A DNA stretch of 64,000 nt from Thermosporothrix hazakensis (GCF_003253565.1 NZ_QKUF01000003.1:248001-312000); one strand, 5' to 3'; shown: positions 25,374 to 35,262, counted from the stretch's first letter. Notes: generated from the sequence alone by a model not told the origin. Program-made: numbers and translations.

Positions 25374-26333
25374 TTATTCAGCTTTGATGCGGGGATCGAC
25401 CAGCGAATACAGAATATCCGAGATCAGGTTCCCCAGGACGATGCACAGCGCGAGAAGTGCCGTCGTTGCCTGAAGGACAGGGTAATCCAGGGAGTCAATC
25501 GAGATGAGCGTCAGGTTCGCGATTCCGGGCAGATTGAAAATACGCTCGGTGAAGAATCCTCCGGTTACCAGAAAACCAATCGAGACACCGAAGACCGTTA
25601 CCAGAGGGATCAGAGCGTTGCGGAAGGCGTGACGATAGACTACGCTCTGTTCGCGGAGCCCTTTCGCTCGGGCCGTGCGGACATAGTCCTGTTTGAGCAC
25701 TTCAAGCATACTCGTTCGGGCCAGACGAGCATAGTAGGCGATTCCGGCTGTTGCATATACCAGGATAGGAAGTATCTTGTATTGGATATCGGTCCAGGTA
25801 TATCGCCAGGGATATCCCCATTGAGTGACAGGCCAGGAGACACCTGTCTGTTTGCTGACCCAGATGACAAGCAGTTGAAGCAGAACGCCGGTAATAAACA
25901 CCGGGAAGGCGTAGAGAACCAGGGCTATACTCATATTGAGCGTGTCAACCCAGGTGTTGGCTTTTAGCGCCGAGATGATCCCTAGCGGGATACCGATAAA
26001 GATTTGCAGCAGCAAGCCCCAGAAGGCCAACTCCAGAGAGACGGGAAGCCCATCTTTCAGAATATCCCAGACCGGCCGTCCTTGCAGACGGAAGGACATG
26101 CCGAGGTTGAAACGTGCCAGATTGACCAGATAGTTTCCATATTGTTGATACCAGGGCAGGTCCAGGCCATACAGGTGCTTCATTTGCGCGACAGTCTCTG
26201 GGGTTGCGCGTTCACCGAGCATGGCGGTTATAGGATCGCCCGGGGCAAAGTATCCCATAATAAAGGTGATAAAGGTGACTCCAAAGATTACAAAGAGTAA
26301 TCCCAGAATCCTCTTGATCAGAAACTGAATCAT
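25374..26333 (-). CDS. Oligopeptide ABC transporter permease, DppB/OppB type
   Basis: 319 residues with six membrane segments. MIQFLIKRILGLLFVIFGVT, the GYFAPGDPI loop and WYQQYGNYL are standard DppB blocks. The EAA loop is RTARAKGLREQSVVYRHAFRN, and the protein ends LVDPRIKAE. AAGGAG lies 6 nt before the ATG. Pairs with the following DppC-type permease; only 12 bases separate the two coding sequences. This intact copy is the reference for judging the altered homologue at 31779-32771. Confidence 0.94.
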   Translation of the reverse strand: MIQFLIKRILGLLFVIFGVTFITFIMGYFAPGDPITAMLGERATPETVAQMKHLYGLDLPWYQQYGNYLVNLARFNLGMSFRLQGRPVWDILKDGLPVSLELAFWGLLLQIFIGIPLGIISALKANTWVDTLNMSIALVLYAFPVFITGVLLQLLVIWVSKQTGVSWPVTQWGYPWRYTWTDIQYKILPILVYATAGIAYYARLARTSMLEVLKQDYVRTARAKGLREQSVVYRHAFRNALIPLVTVFGVSIGFLVTGGFFTERIFNLPGIANLTLISIDSLDYPVLQATTALLALCIVLGNLISDILYSLVDPRIKAE

Positions 26334-26433
26334 GCTGCGCTCCTTGCTCTTGTTGTGTGAGAAGTGATAAGCGCCTCAATCAAGCTCTCTCAGCGTGCTC
26401 GTCTTGTCGCGGTTGTGTTATTTGATAGGGCAA

Positions 26434-26462
26434 CCGTCCGCAGTAAGGACTACTGCGGACGG
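26434..26462 (-). other. Stable intercistronic hairpin between binding protein and permease genes
   Basis: CCGTCCGCAGTA / TACTGCGGACGG, a perfect 12-bp stem with a 5-nt loop, in the 194-base gap between the lipoprotein and DppB genes. No T tract follows on the minus strand. Such hairpins usually protect the upstream binding-protein mRNA or partly terminate, giving more binding protein than permease. Confidence 0.65.
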
Positions 26463-26527
26463 AGACTGGAAGGCTCTCCTTGAGAGCGTAGTGTTCAATT
26501 TGTGCTGAAGACGTGCAGGACATGCCT

Positions 26528-28231
26528 TTATTGCGTGATGTAGATGTCACTCCAGTCTTCGGGCGGGATCAACTGCTGACTGTTCAGTTCAAGACCGTGG
26601 ACATTTGGTTTGACCAGGTATTGAACCTTCTCCTGCCAGAGTGAGAGCCAGCCAACATGCTCGACGACCTTCTGTTCGATCTGGTTGTACAGAGCCATAC
26701 GCTTGGTCTTATCTGGCTCTTTGTCAGCCTGGACAAGCATATCCTGAACGTCCTTCATCTCCTTCAGCTCTTTGATGTTCCCCAGTCCATAGTTGAACTG
26801 GTTATAGTCCTGCCCTTTGCCGAAGAAGAGGGTCAGCCAGTCCTGTGGGTCAGGATAGTCAGCGTTCCAGCCGGCCTGCCACATTTGCAGGTTGCCGTTA
26901 CCTTTTGTGCCAGTTGTAAGGTCGAGCAGTTTCGGGCGCGTAACAACAGAGACCTGTACATTGACACCAAGCACATTCTTCCAGCGCTGCACAATGATGT
27001 TAATGGCGTCTCTGAAGTTCTGGTTTCGTGGGTAGTAGGTCAGCGTGATGGGGGGCAGATTCGAGACACCGTTATAACCGGCCTCTTTCATTCCTTCCTC
27101 AAGCAGTTGTTTCGCCTTTTCGGGATCGCCTTTGGTGGAGGCGCCTTGTGGTCCTGTCAGCTTCTCGTTGTAACCGACCATACCATTAGGGACGATGTGG
27201 TTTGTGGGCGTGAACGAGTTCTTCATTGCGCTCTTCACTACCTGATCTTTGTCGATTGCCAGCGCGAAGGCCTGTCTGATCTTGAGGTTATCAAACGGCT
27301 TGACCAGATAGTTCATGGCGATATAACGTACGGTCAGGATTGGCGTATCCTTGAAGCCCGGGGAGGTGCGTTCCTGCTCAAGACTTGCGGTGGGAACCGG
27401 TGAGAACTCAAGCTGGTTGGCCTGATACGCACGATACATAGCCTCTTGATCCTTATAGAAGAGGACCTGAAGCTTCTTCAACTGCGGCTTTTTGCCGTAG
27501 TAATTCTCGTTGACGACCAGATCGATGCCCTGGTTGTGTGTGTACTTCTCAACCTTGAACGGGCCCGCGCCGCCGCCTTCTTCCGCATGATCCGTCCACT
27601 TGTCGCCATACTTCTCAATCAGCTTTTTGTTGACGACATAAGAGGTCGGATAGGTCAGGGACTGCAAGAAATAGGCTGCGGGGTATTCAATCTGGATAAC
27701 GACTGTCTGTGGATCTTTCGCGATCAAGCTTTTGCCGATCAGGGTATCTGTTTTGCCCCCGTGGAGATCGGCGAACCCCTTGACGAGCTGTAGATAACCA
27801 GCAACATCAGATGCTGTCTTCTTGTCAATCGCACGATTGATACTGTAGACTACATCCTCGGCGGTGAGTGGATCACCGTTGCTGAATTTCAGACCGTCTC
27901 TGAGCTTGAAGGTGTAGGTCGTGCCATCATCAGAGACCTGGATATCCTTCGCAAGCTGCGGCACTACTTCCAGTTTCTTGTTCAGCGTTACCAATCCGGT
28001 ATACACTGCCTGAATCGGGAAGTTTGAGTCAGTATCTGAAACATAGGCAGGGTCAAAGGTATGGATATCGGGGTCACCTACAACCGAGTAGCGCAAGATC
28101 TGCTTGTCGTCTCCGGCTTTTGACCCATTTCCCGGAGTCGTTCCACCCTCTCCCCCACAGGCGGACACGAGTATTGCTACCAGGCAGAGGAGCGATGACA
28201 GAAACAGAGTTAGTTTCTTGCCAGCTTTCAT
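26528..28231 (-). CDS. Oligopeptide ABC transporter substrate-binding lipoprotein (family 5)
   Basis: 567 residues. Lipoprotein signal (LTLFLSSLLCLVAILVSAC, lipobox Cys about 25), then a family 5 extracellular solute-binding fold: TFDPAYVSDTDSNFPIQAV, LKFSNGDPLTAEDVVYSINRA and AGWNADYPDPQDWLTLFF. Binds peptides or similar solutes for the DppB/DppC pair downstream. GAAGGAGAAG precedes the ATG. A strong terminator about 360 bases upstream separates it from the oppF end, so it has its own promoter. Confidence 0.92.
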   Translation of the reverse strand: MKAGKKLTLFLSSLLCLVAILVSACGGEGGTTPGNGSKAGDDKQILRYSVVGDPDIHTFDPAYVSDTDSNFPIQAVYTGLVTLNKKLEVVPQLAKDIQVSDDGTTYTFKLRDGLKFSNGDPLTAEDVVYSINRAIDKKTASDVAGYLQLVKGFADLHGGKTDTLIGKSLIAKDPQTVVIQIEYPAAYFLQSLTYPTSYVVNKKLIEKYGDKWTDHAEEGGGAGPFKVEKYTHNQGIDLVVNENYYGKKPQLKKLQVLFYKDQEAMYRAYQANQLEFSPVPTASLEQERTSPGFKDTPILTVRYIAMNYLVKPFDNLKIRQAFALAIDKDQVVKSAMKNSFTPTNHIVPNGMVGYNEKLTGPQGASTKGDPEKAKQLLEEGMKEAGYNGVSNLPPITLTYYPRNQNFRDAINIIVQRWKNVLGVNVQVSVVTRPKLLDLTTGTKGNGNLQMWQAGWNADYPDPQDWLTLFFGKGQDYNQFNYGLGNIKELKEMKDVQDMLVQADKEPDKTKRMALYNQIEQKVVEHVGWLSLWQEKVQYLVKPNVHGLELNSQQLIPPEDWSDIYITQ

Positions 28232-28588
28232 ACCACTTCTTCTCCTTCATAATGAAGACATACGAACAGGCGAAGAGTAATGAAGATAGGAAATCGGCAC
28301 CAGGCACCTTTCTAACGGGTACATACATTATCAGGTGTGGCTGGCTTCGCCTTTACCTCAGCAAAAATATCTCCCCAGAATGTAGAAAGAGATACTGTAA
28401 GGAACACTATCTTATTACGTTCTGTTAGCCCGAAATCTCTCATCACTGGTGATGAAAAAAGAAAGCTGCTTGAAGGATAGAGAAGATATTTCAAAGGGAT
28501 GACAGAAAAGGCACAGAATAGTAGGTGGAAGCAGAAGGGATAAGTAAACGACCTGTAGAGAGTTGTGAGCGGGAAAGCAAGTAGGCAG
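28232..28588. other. Gene-free upstream region of the first peptide-binding lipoprotein
   Basis: No supported gene on either strand. It must contain the leftward promoter for the SBP-DppB-DppC unit, but I could not pick out a convincing -35/-10 pair. Confidence 0.4.
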
Positions 28589-28637
28589 AAAAACAAAAAG
28601 AAAAACGGCCATGCCCGAGGAGGAACATAGCCGTTTT
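28589..28637 (-). terminator. Rho-independent terminator of the opp unit
   Basis: On the minus strand AAAACGGC ... GCCGTTTT (28602-28609 / 28630-28637) with extra ATG/CAT pairs inside, followed by TCTTTTTGTTTTT. It follows oppF. Confidence 0.8.
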
Positions 28638-28650
28638 GCGTTTTTGCTTG

Positions 28651-29658
28651 CTAGCCAGGGAAGTGACAGGCTGCGTAGTGGTTTGGTTGCTTCTCTTCGA
28701 GAGGCGGAATTTGTTCGCGACAGATTGCCTGAGCCTTCCAGCAGCGAGGATGGAAGTTACAGCCGCTGGGCGGGTTTACCGGGCTTGGAACGTCACCTTC
28801 AAGAATGATACGCTTGCGACGGCTCTCAATCTCTGGATTCGGCACGGGAACTGCCGAGAGAAGGGCCTGCGTGTATGGATGCAGTGGTGCCTCATACAGC
28901 GCTTCACTCTTTGCCAGCTCAACAACGCGTCCCAGGTACATAACCGCAACGCGGTCGCTGATGTGTTTCACCACAGAGAGGTTGTGGGCGACGAACAGAT
29001 AGGTCAGGCCGAACTGTGCCTGTAGATCTTGCAGCAGGTTGAGCACCTGGGCCTGAATCGAGACGTCGAGTGCGGAAACTGGCTCGTCTGCCACCACAAA
29101 GGATGGGCGCAGTGCCAGAGCACGAGCGATACCGATACGCTGGCGTTGACCACCACTGAACTCGTGGGCATAGCGGTTTACGTAGAGCGGGTTAATACCT
29201 ACAGTTTCCAGCAGGTGCGCGACCTCTTCGCGGATTGCCCGGCTATTGCCTCGTCTGAAGTTCTCCAACGGCTCGGAGACGATCTGACCGATGGTGTAGC
29301 GCGGGTCGAGAGAGCCAAAGGGGTCCTGGAAGATAAGCTGCATTTCGGAGCGTTTCTGCCGGATCTGGCTGGGGGGCAGCTTGGTCAGCTCAACGCCATC
29401 AAGCTTGACGCTCCCGGCGCTCGGCTTGATAAGCTGTAGGATGGCGCGACCGGTGGTGCTTTTACCACAGCCACTTTCGCCCACCAGACCAAGGGTCTCG
29501 CCACGACGGATAAAGAGATCAACCCCGTCGACTGCCTTCACCGAAGCGACAGTACGATTCAGGAGACCGCCTTTAATCGGGAAGTGGACCTTGAGCCCCT
29601 TGACCTCGACCAGGGTGGTTCCTGCTTTTTGTTTCTGTGTTTCAACTTGTTGTACCAT
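28651..29658 (-). CDS. oppF: Oligopeptide ABC transporter ATP-binding protein, OppF/DppF type
   Basis: 335 residues. Walker [10 protein letters not shown] at about 60-68, signature [15 protein letters not shown], Walker [12 protein letters not shown], and the C-terminal oligopeptide/dipeptide domain with [15 protein letters not shown], a Cys cluster that in relatives holds an iron-sulfur centre. Cytoplasmic ATPase subunit that powers peptide import together with OppD. The ATPases are encoded once in this region, so they may also serve the SBP-DppB-DppC unit. Confidence 0.94.
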   Translation of the reverse strand: MVQQVETQKQKAGTTLVEVKGLKVHFPIKGGLLNRTVASVKAVDGVDLFIRRGETLGLVGESGCGKSTTGRAILQLIKPSAGSVKLDGVELTKLPPSQIRQKRSEMQLIFQDPFGSLDPRYTIGQIVSEPLENFRRGNSRAIREEVAHLLETVGINPLYVNRYAHEFSGGQRQRIGIARALALRPSFVVADEPVSALDVSIQAQVLNLLQDLQAQFGLTYLFVAHNLSVVKHISDRVAVMYLGRVVELAKSEALYEAPLHPYTQALLSAVPVPNPEIESRRKRIILEGDVPSPVNPPSGCNFHPRCWKAQAICREQIPPLEEKQPNHYAACHFPG

Positions 29659-29673
29659 TACTCACACTTCCTC

Positions 29674-30651
29674 TTAGTCTGGATAGAAACATGCTGCGAC
29701 TTGCTCGCCACGGCCAACCGGTTGCAATTTGGGCTCTTCCTGACGACAGCGCGGCTGGACTTTGGGGCAGCGGTCCGCATAGCGGCAGCCAACAGGAGGA
29801 TTCACAAGATCGGGTGGCTGACCTTTGATCGGGGTCAGACGCTCACCACGGGTGCCGTCAAGGCGTGGCACGGAATTAAGCAGACCAATGGTGTAAGGGT
29901 GAGCAGGTGTGTCAAAGATTTGCTTGACGGGTGCCGATTCAACGATTTTACCGGCATACATCACGTTCACGTGCTGGCAGGTTCCAGCAACAACGCCGAG
30001 ATCGTGGGTGATCAGCATCACAGCGGTGCCGAACTCGTGCGAGAGGCCTTTCATCAACTCCAACACCTGCGCCTGAATGGTCACGTCAAGCGCGGTGGTT
30101 GGCTCGTCAGCGATCAGCAACTGTGGGTTACAGGCAAGCGCGATAGCGATCATCACGCGCTGGCGCATACCGCCACTGAACTCATGAGGATAGTTTTTCG
30201 CGCGGCGCTTGGCATCGGGGATGCGTACAAGGTCGAGCATTTCAATGGCACGCTTCCAGGCCTGGTCGTTGGTGACATCTTTGCGGTGGCGCTTCACGGT
30301 CTCCGCGATCTGATAGCCAACGGTGAAGACGGGATTCAGCGATGTCATCGGGTCCTGGAAGATCATCGAAATCTTACTACCACGCAGGTCCGTCAGCTCA
30401 TCCTTGCTTTTATCCAGGATGTTTTCACCGTTAAAGAGGATCTCCCCGCTGACAATTTTACCGGGAGGGGTTGCAACCAGACGCATGATTGAGAGCGCTG
30501 TGACACTTTTGCCGCAGCCACTCTCACCCACAACGCCCAACGTCTGGCTTGGTTTCATGGAGAAGGTGACATCGTCGACCGACTTGACGACGCCTCCTCG
30601 TGTGAAAAAGTATGTTTTTAAATTATTTACTTCAAGCAGATTGCCTGTCAT
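29674..30651 (-). CDS. oppD: Oligopeptide ABC transporter ATP-binding protein, OppD/DppD type
   Basis: 325 residues. Walker [10 protein letters not shown] at about 42-50, signature [15 protein letters not shown], Walker [13 protein letters not shown], and the C-terminal opp domain with [14 protein letters not shown]. The paired ATPase for OppF. GGAGATATC precedes the ATG. It lies between oppC (18 bases upstream) and oppF (15 bases downstream), a compact operon. Confidence 0.94.
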   Translation of the reverse strand: MTGNLLEVNNLKTYFFTRGGVVKSVDDVTFSMKPSQTLGVVGESGCGKSVTALSIMRLVATPPGKIVSGEILFNGENILDKSKDELTDLRGSKISMIFQDPMTSLNPVFTVGYQIAETVKRHRKDVTNDQAWKRAIEMLDLVRIPDAKRRAKNYPHEFSGGMRQRVMIAIALACNPQLLIADEPTTALDVTIQAQVLELMKGLSHEFGTAVMLITHDLGVVAGTCQHVNVMYAGKIVESAPVKQIFDTPAHPYTIGLLNSVPRLDGTRGERLTPIKGQPPDLVNPPVGCRYADRCPKVQPRCRQEEPKLQPVGRGEQVAACFYPD

Positions 30652-30669
30652 TCTTGATATCTCCGCTAA

Positions 30670-31767
30670 CTAGTCTTTTGAGCGTGGGTCAAATGCGTCG
30701 CGTAAGCCGTCTCCCAGGAAGGAGAACGCCAGCACGATAATAGTAAGGACAATGGAGGGAAGTAGAACCTCCCAGGGATGGGTATCGACCAGATTCTGTG
30801 CGTCAGAGATCATCAGACCGATGCTGGAACCAGGAGGCTGCACACCAAGACCCAGGAAGCTCAGGCCTGCTTCACCAATGATGATACCGCCGAGGTCAAG
30901 CGAGACCTGCACGATAATGATTGCGATCAGGTTGGGAATGATGTGGCGTTTGATGATCTGGAAGTTGGTTGTACCGGTGGAGCGGGCCGCTTCAACAAAC
31001 TGCTGTTCACGGAGCTGGAGGGCCTGACCTCGAACCAGACGGGCAATGAACGGCCACTGGACAAGTGCAAGCGCGATAGAGACAAGGACCAGACGTGCGT
31101 TACCATTTTGACCGATGAGCGGTATACTGCTGAAGGTTGTGTCAGCGGACGAACCAAAGATACCGGTCAGCAGGATGGCGAACAACAGGCCAGGGAATGC
31201 GAACATAATGTCGGTAAACCTGGCTAATATCTGGTCTATCCAGCCTCCAAAGTATCCCGCCATAACACCGAAGAAAATACCCAGGAAAACGGTGACAATT
31301 TCTACGACGATTGCCACAACGAGCGAGATAAGCATACCCTGCATCAGGCGCGAGAACAGGTCGCGACCAATACTATCTGTACCAAGCCAGTAGTATGCGG
31401 ATGGTCCCTGGTCCTGGTTATCGAGCTCCTGGTGAAATGGATCACGGTATACCTGTGAGGTGACATGGTCTCCCATGCTGGTCACCATTTCAGGGCCGAT
31501 GTTGCGGTAAATCGGTGGTCCAACTATTGGCAAGATAATGAAGAAGAGCAGGAAGCCAATACTGACCATTGCGCGGACATCTCGACGCAGGCGGCGCAAT
31601 GATTCCTGAAATGGGGTTCCCGATTTCTTTGGCTGCTTGCCATCTGCGGGTATAGCGCTACCCTCTGCGGGCTGTGCAACCCCCGCGCCCTCCACTGGCA
31701 TGGTAGCCGAATCAGATGCGGCAAGGCCCGGGGAGGCGTGCTCGCTGTTTTTGTCTTTTGTATCCAT
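30670..31767 (-). CDS. oppC: Oligopeptide ABC transporter permease, OppC type
   Basis: 365 residues: a 60-residue Pro/Ala/Ser-rich cytoplasmic tail, then six membrane segments. The EAA loop EAARSTGTTNFQIIKRHIIPN and the terminal LGDGLRDAFDPRSKD are intact. Close paralogue of the DppC-type gene at 24306-25361. AGGAG lies upstream of the ATG. Its partner should be the OppB-type protein encoded immediately upstream, but that one has lost most of its hydrophobic character. Confidence 0.93.
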   Translation of the reverse strand: MDTKDKNSEHASPGLAASDSATMPVEGAGVAQPAEGSAIPADGKQPKKSGTPFQESLRRLRRDVRAMVSIGFLLFFIILPIVGPPIYRNIGPEMVTSMGDHVTSQVYRDPFHQELDNQDQGPSAYYWLGTDSIGRDLFSRLMQGMLISLVVAIVVEIVTVFLGIFFGVMAGYFGGWIDQILARFTDIMFAFPGLLFAILLTGIFGSSADTTFSSIPLIGQNGNARLVLVSIALALVQWPFIARLVRGQALQLREQQFVEAARSTGTTNFQIIKRHIIPNLIAIIIVQVSLDLGGIIIGEAGLSFLGLGVQPPGSSIGLMISDAQNLVDTHPWEVLLPSIVLTIIVLAFSFLGDGLRDAFDPRSKD

Positions 31768-31778
31768 TCGTCTGTCTC

Positions 31779-32771
31779 CTACTCGGCGTTAATTCGTGGA
31801 TCGACAAAGGAAGTGTCGAAGATATCCGAGAACACATAGCTCGGTGTACATGCTGGACAATCGCGGCCAGTCGATGTACGGTCGATAGCGCAAGGCACTG
31901 CAATGATGCCGGGATTGCGAGATGTCTGGATACCAACGCTGCCGATCCCTGGTAGGGTGCGATGCTGCCGGAATAATGCCGTGCAGATCATCATAAGTAT
32001 ACCAAGGGCCAGACCAGAGCAGGTCTGTCTGAATATGAAGGCTTTGCGTTGTGTGTGCTTGTCGGGTCGATAAAGCTTACGCAAACCTGTGATATGTAGA
32101 TCACTATCGGTCGGTTGCGTCCGGTCCAGCTTGTCGCTGACTGGCTGGATGGTGCGCTGCGGTATACCAATAGCGAAGGAGCTCGCTGCGAACGCGATAG
32201 GGATCGGAGTAAGCCGGATATCTTCCCTTGTAAACCGCCAGGGTGTTTCCCTGGGAGCAACCGGATGGGGGGTGCCTGTGGCTCCTGTTGTAAGCCTGAT
32301 GTGAACGTACCCGGCCAGAACGACGGCGACACTTGCAGAACAGGTGTTGTCCTGCAATCGAGTTCCCGGGCGCGTTTTGTCGATCCAGTATATGGCCTTG
32401 AGGGCAAGCAAAATACCTGGAGATACCTCGTTCATGATCGTTATTCCTCTCCATCTGCCCCTTGCGGACAGATGTGGGTTCTCCACTCCATTCAACTGCG
32501 GCTTCTGGATGGCGTCAGCATGTTCCCTGTTCCAGAAATGCGCATGCCCGAGGTGTGAATACCTGCTGGTATGCTGAAGTTGATAGGAGAGGCGTTGTCC
32601 CTGGTGTTGGCTTTGGTTTTGCGTGATTTCAAACCTACGTCCGAGCACAGCCCCGAGCACAACCCTGATGTCATCTTTGGTGGCACGATCCCCTACGCGA
32701 ACGTTGAGATGTGTAACCGCCAGAAGTGTCTCGTTGAAGCGAATCAGGTGTTTGACGAGGAACCCGATCAT
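31779..32771 (-). CDS. OppB-type permease homologue with degraded membrane segments
   Basis: 330 residues in the position of oppB, directly before oppC. The ends match OppB well (MIGFLVKHLIRFNETLLAVT at the start, SDIFDTSFVDPRINAE at the end), as do GILLALKAIYWIDK (119-132), PWRFTREDI (177-185), FAIGI and LPGIGSVGIQ (273-282). Spacing between these anchors differs from the intact paralogue by at most about five residues over 270. In between, hydrophobic residues are replaced by His, Arg, Gln, Asp, Thr and Pro. Only about three weak hydrophobic stretches remain (near 145-155, 190-203, 252-267) where six helices are expected. The frame has no stop. It could be a decayed gene, a sequence artefact or a divergent non-channel protein; transport function is doubtful. 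Confidence 0.6.
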   Translation of the reverse strand: MIGFLVKHLIRFNETLLAVTHLNVRVGDRATKDDIRVVLGAVLGRRFEITQNQSQHQGQRLSYQLQHTSRYSHLGHAHFWNREHADAIQKPQLNGVENPHLSARGRWRGITIMNEVSPGILLALKAIYWIDKTRPGTRLQDNTCSASVAVVLAGYVHIRLTTGATGTPHPVAPRETPWRFTREDIRLTPIPIAFAASSFAIGIPQRTIQPVSDKLDRTQPTDSDLHITGLRKLYRPDKHTQRKAFIFRQTCSGLALGILMMICTALFRQHRTLPGIGSVGIQTSRNPGIIAVPCAIDRTSTGRDCPACTPSYVFSDIFDTSFVDPRINAE

Positions 32772-33446
32772 GCAATGTACCCCTTAAACTCCCTCTGAAG
32801 GTTTTTAATACGAAAAAGACCCAAGGGGTCAGATAGAAATTCGCTCGATTGTTCGTAGCTCATCGTGAGCTCGCTGGATAACGGCACCCATCCATAGACA
32901 ATCACCGATTAACGCTTGCTATCCATTCAAGATAGTTTCCGTTTATTGTAAGTGAGGCAAGCGCAACTGTCAAGGTAACGTATTGTTTCTTTCTGGCTTC
33001 TTGTTTTCTTGTCTTTCCCTCTTTTTCGCCATTCTATCAGGCTCTTTCGGGTGCCTCGCCTCCTGTTTCTGGTACCTCCTTTCGCGAATCTAACCTTTGT
33101 TTCTCCTTTTCTCTTTCTCTATGCCGGTAGCACATGAGCTGAAATGCAAATGGGCTATTGCTTTTTCCTGTTTCCCTGGTCGGTATATATTTATACGTCG
33201 GTCTGTCTGGTGAATCTCTCACAGGTCTTCTTCTGGAGTCACTCCTTTATTTATAAGTACATTTATTATAATAAAAGTGACAAATAGTGAATCTCTATGT
33301 GTGAATACTATGAGGTTGGTTGCTCTCTTTCATGCTACAATAGGGTAGCATTTTTACTACAACCTGTATCTCACTTGTTTTGACGAAGACGCTCCCTCGC
33401 TTTTTATTGATCGGCTTTTTTCTCCCAAAATGGAGGGAAGAGGAGC
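32772..33446. other. Long gene-free region upstream of the opp unit
   Basis: About 675 bases without a supported gene. It holds an ACCCCTT/AAGGGGT inverted repeat near 32780-32830, an AGCTCA-TCG-TGAGCT hairpin near 32858-32872, and a pyrimidine-rich tract at about 33000-33120. It probably carries the promoter of the leftward oppB*-C-D-F unit. A 61-codon minus-strand ORF starting with GTG at 33222 has no support. Confidence 0.4.
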
Positions 33447-33486
33447 AAAAAAGATCTGAGTTAGCCCAAAAAGGCTAACCCAGATC
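33447..33486 (-). terminator. Rho-independent terminator after the second peptide-binding lipoprotein
   Basis: Minus-strand GATCTGGGTTAGCC / GGCTAACTCAGATC, 14 pairs with one G-T (33473-33486 and 33453-33466), followed by TTTTTT. It separates this lipoprotein gene from the oppB*-C-D-F unit. Confidence 0.9.
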
Positions 33487-33507
33487 CGTGGAGAAGGATA
33501 TGTTTGT

Positions 33508-35262
33508 CTAGCGATATTTTGCTGCATCGACACAGGGCGATTCGTTGGAGATGTAGATTCTGCTCCAGTGATCCGGGGCTGGTAGGCCCTGAGCCGTCGG
33601 GGAGTAGCCTTTTACGCAGGGTTTGACGACGGTCGGATCTGTTGTCTGATACATGGGAATCCAGGCAACGTCATTGACCAGACGTTGTTCTGCTTGCTGA
33701 TAGAGTTTCAGGCGCTCCTGCTGATTGGTGTCTTCGTCGGCTTTCTCCATGAGCTTGACGGTCTCAAGCTGGTCTTGATAGTTTGGCATCTTGTCATTCT
33801 GGGCGTAGTTATAGGAGTTGTAGGTTGAGTCCTTATGGAAGAGCAACGAGATCCAGTTCTGCGGATCTGGATAATCAGAGCCCCAGCCGTAGAACCACAT
33901 CTGTAGCCCTTTGGGGTTCTTGTAAGTCTGGTCTACCAGATCGCCTAGCTTAACACGCTCAACGGTTTCCAGTTTGACATCAATACCAAGCACGCTTTTC
34001 CAGGCTTCCTGAGAGGCAATGATCATATCATGTGCATCTTTAGGCACATTGGAGGCGTAGGTCAGCGTGATTTGAGGGAAGGTGGCGCGAGTATAGCCAC
34101 TCTCCTTCATGCCTTCCTCAAGCAGCGTTTTGGCTTTTGCCGGATCTCCGCTCGTGCTCTGCACGCCGGTCGGGCCGGTCAGGTCTGGATTGTGTCCGGG
34201 GATCTTGGTTGGCACAATATAGTTAGCCGGGAGCACGGTATCTTTCCAGATTGCCGAGGCGTATTTCTTTTTGTCGAGCGCCAGAGCGAAAGCTTGCCTG
34301 ATTTTGAGGTTGTCAAATGGCTTGCTCAGATAGTTCATGGTGTAGTACCAGACGGTCGACTGAGGCACCGCCCGGAACTGGCCATCTGGAAGCTGTTTTG
34401 CCTGACTGACTTTGATCGATGGCACCCGCGCCCAACTGACCTGATTGGTCTCATATGCTCTATAAATGGTGTCGATGTTCTGATAGAAAGGGAAGATCAC
34501 CTTTTTCACTTTGGGCTTTTCACCGTAGAAGTGGGGGTTAGGCACGAACTCAATGTATTGGCCCTTGATATATTTGGTCACGATGAATGGGCCTGCCCCG
34601 GCTCCCTCGTCCAGATGGTCCATCCAGTGATCTCCATATTTTTCGATCACCTTCTTGTTGACGACAAAGGAAGAGACGTAGGAAAGCGTATAGAGGAAGT
34701 AGGCTGCCTTTTTCCCGAGGACAATCTTCAGGGTATCTGGTTTCTCCGGGATAAGGCTGTAGTTGAGCAGGGTGTTGCGCTTCCCGCTGTTGCGCTCCTT
34801 CGCTCCTTTAATCAGATCCAAATAAATAGGAGCGGTAACGGATTTTGTGGCGGGGGCCAGCGCTCGATCAATACTGTAGGCGACATCCTCTGCTGTGAGT
34901 GGATCGCCGTTGTTGAACTTCAGGTTGGGTTTCAGCTTGAATGTCCAGGTGACCCCGTCGGAAGCGACGTTGTACGACTCTGCAAGCTGTTTGCTCAGCT
35001 TCTGCTCTTCATCAATCTGCACCAGTCCAGTAAAAACCATAGCTACGGCAGAAGTTGCTGCTGCATCTTCTGCAACAGCAGGATCGAACGTCGAGATGTC
35101 CTTATTATTGATGGGGTAGACGAAGATCTGTTTGTCATCAGGGGCTTTTTCATTGCCGGTGGATTGGTTGGTATTTGTGCCTCCGCAGGCAGCCAGCAAG
35201 AGCACACAAACGCTCAATAGCAGGGGTAGCGTATAACGAACCGAATAGTGCTTCTCTCGCAT
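33508..35262 (-). CDS. Oligopeptide ABC transporter substrate-binding lipoprotein (family 5)
   Basis: 584 residues. The start is the ATG at 35262 (MREKHYSVRYTLPLLLSV) with AAGGGAGAG about 7 nt upstream; the preceding 35 codons of the frame are untranslated. Lipobox LLAAC at about residue 26. Family 5 fold: TFDPAVAEDAAATSAVAMVF, LKFNNGDPLTAEDVAYSIDRA, GWGSDYPDPQNWISLLFHK. It ends with an extra Cys-containing tail. Paralogue of the proteins at 26528 and 35544. It stands in its own unit, bounded by a terminator on each side. Confidence 0.92.
   Translation of the reverse strand: MREKHYSVRYTLPLLLSVCVLLLAACGGTNTNQSTGNEKAPDDKQIFVYPINNKDISTFDPAVAEDAAATSAVAMVFTGLVQIDEEQKLSKQLAESYNVASDGVTWTFKLKPNLKFNNGDPLTAEDVAYSIDRALAPATKSVTAPIYLDLIKGAKERNSGKRNTLLNYSLIPEKPDTLKIVLGKKAAYFLYTLSYVSSFVVNKKVIEKYGDHWMDHLDEGAGAGPFIVTKYIKGQYIEFVPNPHFYGEKPKVKKVIFPFYQNIDTIYRAYETNQVSWARVPSIKVSQAKQLPDGQFRAVPQSTVWYYTMNYLSKPFDNLKIRQAFALALDKKKYASAIWKDTVLPANYIVPTKIPGHNPDLTGPTGVQSTSGDPAKAKTLLEEGMKESGYTRATFPQITLTYASNVPKDAHDMIIASQEAWKSVLGIDVKLETVERVKLGDLVDQTYKNPKGLQMWFYGWGSDYPDPQNWISLLFHKDSTYNSYNYAQNDKMPNYQDQLETVKLMEKADEDTNQQERLKLYQQAEQRLVNDVAWIPMYQTTDPTVVKPCVKGYSPTAQGLPAPDHWSRIYISNESPCVDAAKYR

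Noticed and set aside
24972..25967. 331-codon plus-strand ORF
   Set aside because: Antisense across two intact permease genes; composition is that of a mirrored membrane protein.
32115..32558. 147-codon plus-strand ORF opposite the altered oppB
   Set aside because: Considered as an alternative coding strand to explain the odd permease, but it has no motif and the OppB anchors are clearly on the minus strand.
33037..33222. 61-codon minus-strand ORF with GTG start
   Set aside because: Pyrimidine-rich tract on the plus strand makes long charged ORFs by composition; no ribosome-binding site.
34030..35220. 396-codon plus-strand ORF
   Set aside because: Fully antisense to a family 5 binding lipoprotein with clear signal peptide and motifs; no ribosome-binding site and no recognisable protein.
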